From Alphaproteobacteria bacterium (GTDB lineage: Bacteria > Pseudomonadota > Alphaproteobacteria > Rhizobiales > Beijerinckiaceae), in assembly GCA_009921785.1 (NCBI GenBank), contig RFXE01000023.1:1-13671 (forward strand): DNA of 13,671 nt, written 5' to 3'. Every line of letters starts with the position of its first letter. Within the stretch, counting starts at the first letter, position 1. The position numbers were made by a program, and so were the translations under genes. Below are positions 12,273 through 13,671 of the stretch, one piece after another. A model generated the notes under the pieces. The model was not told the origin of the DNA, ran no database searches, and was given only the letters and a program-made list of their open reading frames with translations.

Positions 12273-12967
12273 AGATTTTGAAAATGACGTTCACTAGACG
12301 CATCATCGCGTGACGCAATCACTGTTTCACCCGCAATTGTTGTTTGTCCAACGCCCACAAGCGGATGATAGTCATCAGGCAAATAGACATCGACGCGTGA
12401 ACCAAAACGGATCAAGCCGAAACGTTCACCCACAGAGAGACGATCACCTTCTTCAACAAAACCGACAATGCGGCGTGCAATCAATCCGGCGATCTGCACA
12501 ACACCGAAACGCTCGCGTCCTGTATTCACGATGATCGCGTTGCGCTCATTATCCTCGCTCGCTTTATCGAGTTCGGCATTGAGAAAGAGACCGGGACGAT
12601 AGGCGATGGTTTCAATCGTGCCGGAAACCGGAACGCGGTTCACATGGCAGTTGAACACATTCATGAAAATGGAGATCCGTGTCATCGGCTCATCGGACAG
12701 GCCGAGCTCCGGCGGCGGCACCGCCTCGACAATCATCGAGACACGACCATCGGCAGGAGAAATGACAAGCCCCTCGCCCACCGGCACCGTACGGACCGGA
12801 TCGCGGAAGAAATAAATGCACCAAACAGTCAAAATGCCGCCAATCCAGCCGAGTGGCGACCAGATCCAGGCCAGAAGATTGGCCACAACCGCAAAAACGG
12901 CAATGAAGGGCCATCCCTCGCGGTGGATGGGAACGAGCTGCTTCTTAACCGAATCCAAAATCGACAT
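12269..12967 (-). CDS. psd: Phosphatidylserine decarboxylase proenzyme (short type)
   Basis: The enzyme decarboxylates phosphatidylserine to phosphatidylethanolamine at the inner membrane. The proenzyme of 232 residues cleaves itself to create a pyruvoyl group. The cleavage site is FGS in IRFGSRVDVYLP, giving S190 as the pyruvoyl precursor counted from ATG 12967. Upstream are two hydrophobic segments (about 20-52), SPADGRVS with the catalytic aspartate, and NVFNCHVNRVPVSG with the conserved histidine. The length fits the short PSD type found in Alphaproteobacteria. A GTG codon lies immediately before the ATG and could also be used, adding one residue. It overlaps pssA by 4 nt and lies 29 nt downstream of the ABC exporter gene, so the three are probably co-transcribed. 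Confidence 0.95.
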   Translation of the reverse strand: MSILDSVKKQLVPIHREGWPFIAVFAVVANLLAWIWSPLGWIGGILTVWCIYFFRDPVRTVPVGEGLVISPADGRVSMIVEAVPPPELGLSDEPMTRISIFMNVFNCHVNRVPVSGTIETIAYRPGLFLNAELDKASEDNERNAIIVNTGRERFGVVQIAGLIARRIVGFVEEGDRLSVGERFGLIRFGSRVDVYLPDDYHPLVGVGQTTIAGETVIASRDDASSERHFQNL

Positions 12968-12996
12968 CACACTGTCCCGAACGGGGCACCCTGCCC

Positions 12997-13671
12997 TTAC
13001 CCCTTATTGGCCAGAAGAACGGGCTCGGTCAATGTTTCACCCGTTTTCTCGAGGGTTTGAAGGGCTTCGGCCGCCTCACGTTGGCGTTGCCACAATTCGG
13101 CATAGATGCCCTTTTTATCAAGCAAGGTCTGATGGCGACCGCGTTCGGCAATCCGGCCTTTTTCGAGAACAAGGATTTCATCCGCATTGATAATGGTTGA
13201 AAGCCGATGCGCGATGACGAGCGTCGTCCGCCCGCGCGAGACCGCTTCAAGCGCGTTCTGAATTTCACGTTCAGTGAAACTATCAAGTGCTGACGTTGCT
13301 TCATCAAGCAAGAGAATCGGCGGGCCTTTCAAAATGGTTCGCGCAATGGCAACGCGCTGCTTTTCGCCACCTGAAAGCTTCAAGCCGCGTTCGCCAACAT
13401 TTGTGTCATAGCCATCCGGCAAGGACTTGATGAAGTCATCGATCTGCGCGAGTTTTGCAGCCGCGACGATTTCTTCATGCGACGCATCCCAACGGCCATA
13501 ACGAATATTGTAATAAATCGTATCGTTAAAAAGCACCGTATCTTGCGGCACCATACCAATGGCCGCGCGCAAACTGATTTGCTTTACATCGCCGATATCC
13601 TGACCATCGATCAAAATGCGGCCGGCCTGCGGCTCATAAAAGCGGAACATCAAACGCGAGATCGTTGATTT
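12997..13671 (-). CDS. Atm1-type ABC exporter, C-terminal ATPase part (5' end cut by window edge)
   Basis: Only the last 224 residues are visible, beginning inside the Walker A motif (KSTISRL). The nucleotide-binding domain continues with the Q-loop GMVPQDTVLFNDTI, signature LSGGEKQRVAIART, Walker B ILLLDEATSALD and switch VIAHRLST. YYNIRYGRWDAS and SLPDGYDTNVGERGLKLSGG closely resemble Atm1/HMT1-type exporters. Bacterial members export glutathione-linked metals or persulfides, and mitochondrial Atm1 serves cytosolic iron-sulfur assembly. The transmembrane half is expected beyond 13671, to the right. The last 30 residues (EALQTLEKTGETLTEP) are a variable tail. The ABC exporter class is certain; the Atm1 assignment is by resemblance of the ATPase part only. 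Confidence 0.85.
   Translation of the reverse strand, partial: KSTISRLMFRFYEPQAGRILIDGQDIGDVKQISLRAAIGMVPQDTVLFNDTIYYNIRYGRWDASHEEIVAAAKLAQIDDFIKSLPDGYDTNVGERGLKLSGGEKQRVAIARTILKGPPILLLDEATSALDSFTEREIQNALEAVSRGRTTLVIAHRLSTIINADEILVLEKGRIAERGRHQTLLDKKGIYAELWQRQREAAEALQTLEKTGETLTEPVLLANKG

Noticed and set aside
1..13671. CRISPR array, tRNA/rRNA genes, phage or transposon genes
   Set aside because: I looked for regularly spaced direct repeats, tRNA-like cloverleaf ends and integrase/transposase motifs on both strands and saw none. The only dispersed-type repeat is the REP-like pair at 1416-1513.

Overview
The window looks like ordinary chromosome from an alphaproteobacterium, most likely of the order Hyphomicrobiales (Rhizobiales). 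This rests on the infA-maf-yacG cluster, an Atm1-type exporter next to psd-pssA, a SPINDLY-type TPR glycosyltransferase, and a REP-like palindrome (core GTCATGGCCGG...CCGGCCATCCACG) of a kind common in that order. Base composition is moderate and even. I see no integrase, transposase, phage gene, CRISPR array, rRNA or tRNA. The genus cannot be fixed from the sequence.

Layout, left to right. (1) 1-1036, minus strand: a hydroxymethylpyrimidine permease (cytX), cut by the left edge and preceded by a clear TPP riboswitch (about 1111-1202). (2) About 1416-1513: two inverted REP-like hairpins in the 5' region of the next gene. (3) 1535-3225, plus strand: an enolase-superfamily gene of the N-succinylamino acid racemase/o-succinylbenzoate synthase group, joined by a 4-nt stop/start overlap to a membrane-anchored CX5R phosphatase. 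(4) 3226-5392, minus strand: a biotin-uptake S component (bioY) and, upstream of it, the protein AMPylase selO. (5) 5541-9562, plus strand: phosphoglucose isomerase (pgi), divergent from selO, then a TPR-GT41 (OGT/SPINDLY-like) glycosyltransferase. (6) 9564-10118, minus strand: an exported single-HKD phospholipase D-like nuclease. (7) 10247-11351, minus strand: infA, maf and yacG. (8) 11463-13671, minus strand: an Atm1-like ABC exporter (cut by the right edge), psd and pssA, which look like one transcription unit.

How the genes work together. psd and pssA carry out consecutive steps of phosphatidylethanolamine synthesis. infA-maf-yacG is a conserved housekeeping cluster covering translation initiation, nucleotide-pool sanitation and gyrase inhibition. 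cytX and bioY both import vitamins or vitamin precursors. pgi makes fructose-6-phosphate, the start of UDP-GlcNAc synthesis, and lies just upstream of a glycosyltransferase of the family that often uses UDP-GlcNAc; that link is inference only. Genes are very tightly packed: two convergent pairs meet with 0 and 1 nt between stop codons, and three same-strand pairs overlap by 4 nt.

I found no clearly new multi-gene system. The best leads are the coupled racemase-phosphatase pair, the unusual residues in the GT41 active-site region, and the covarying REP-like pair, which also creates a false start codon for the racemase gene.
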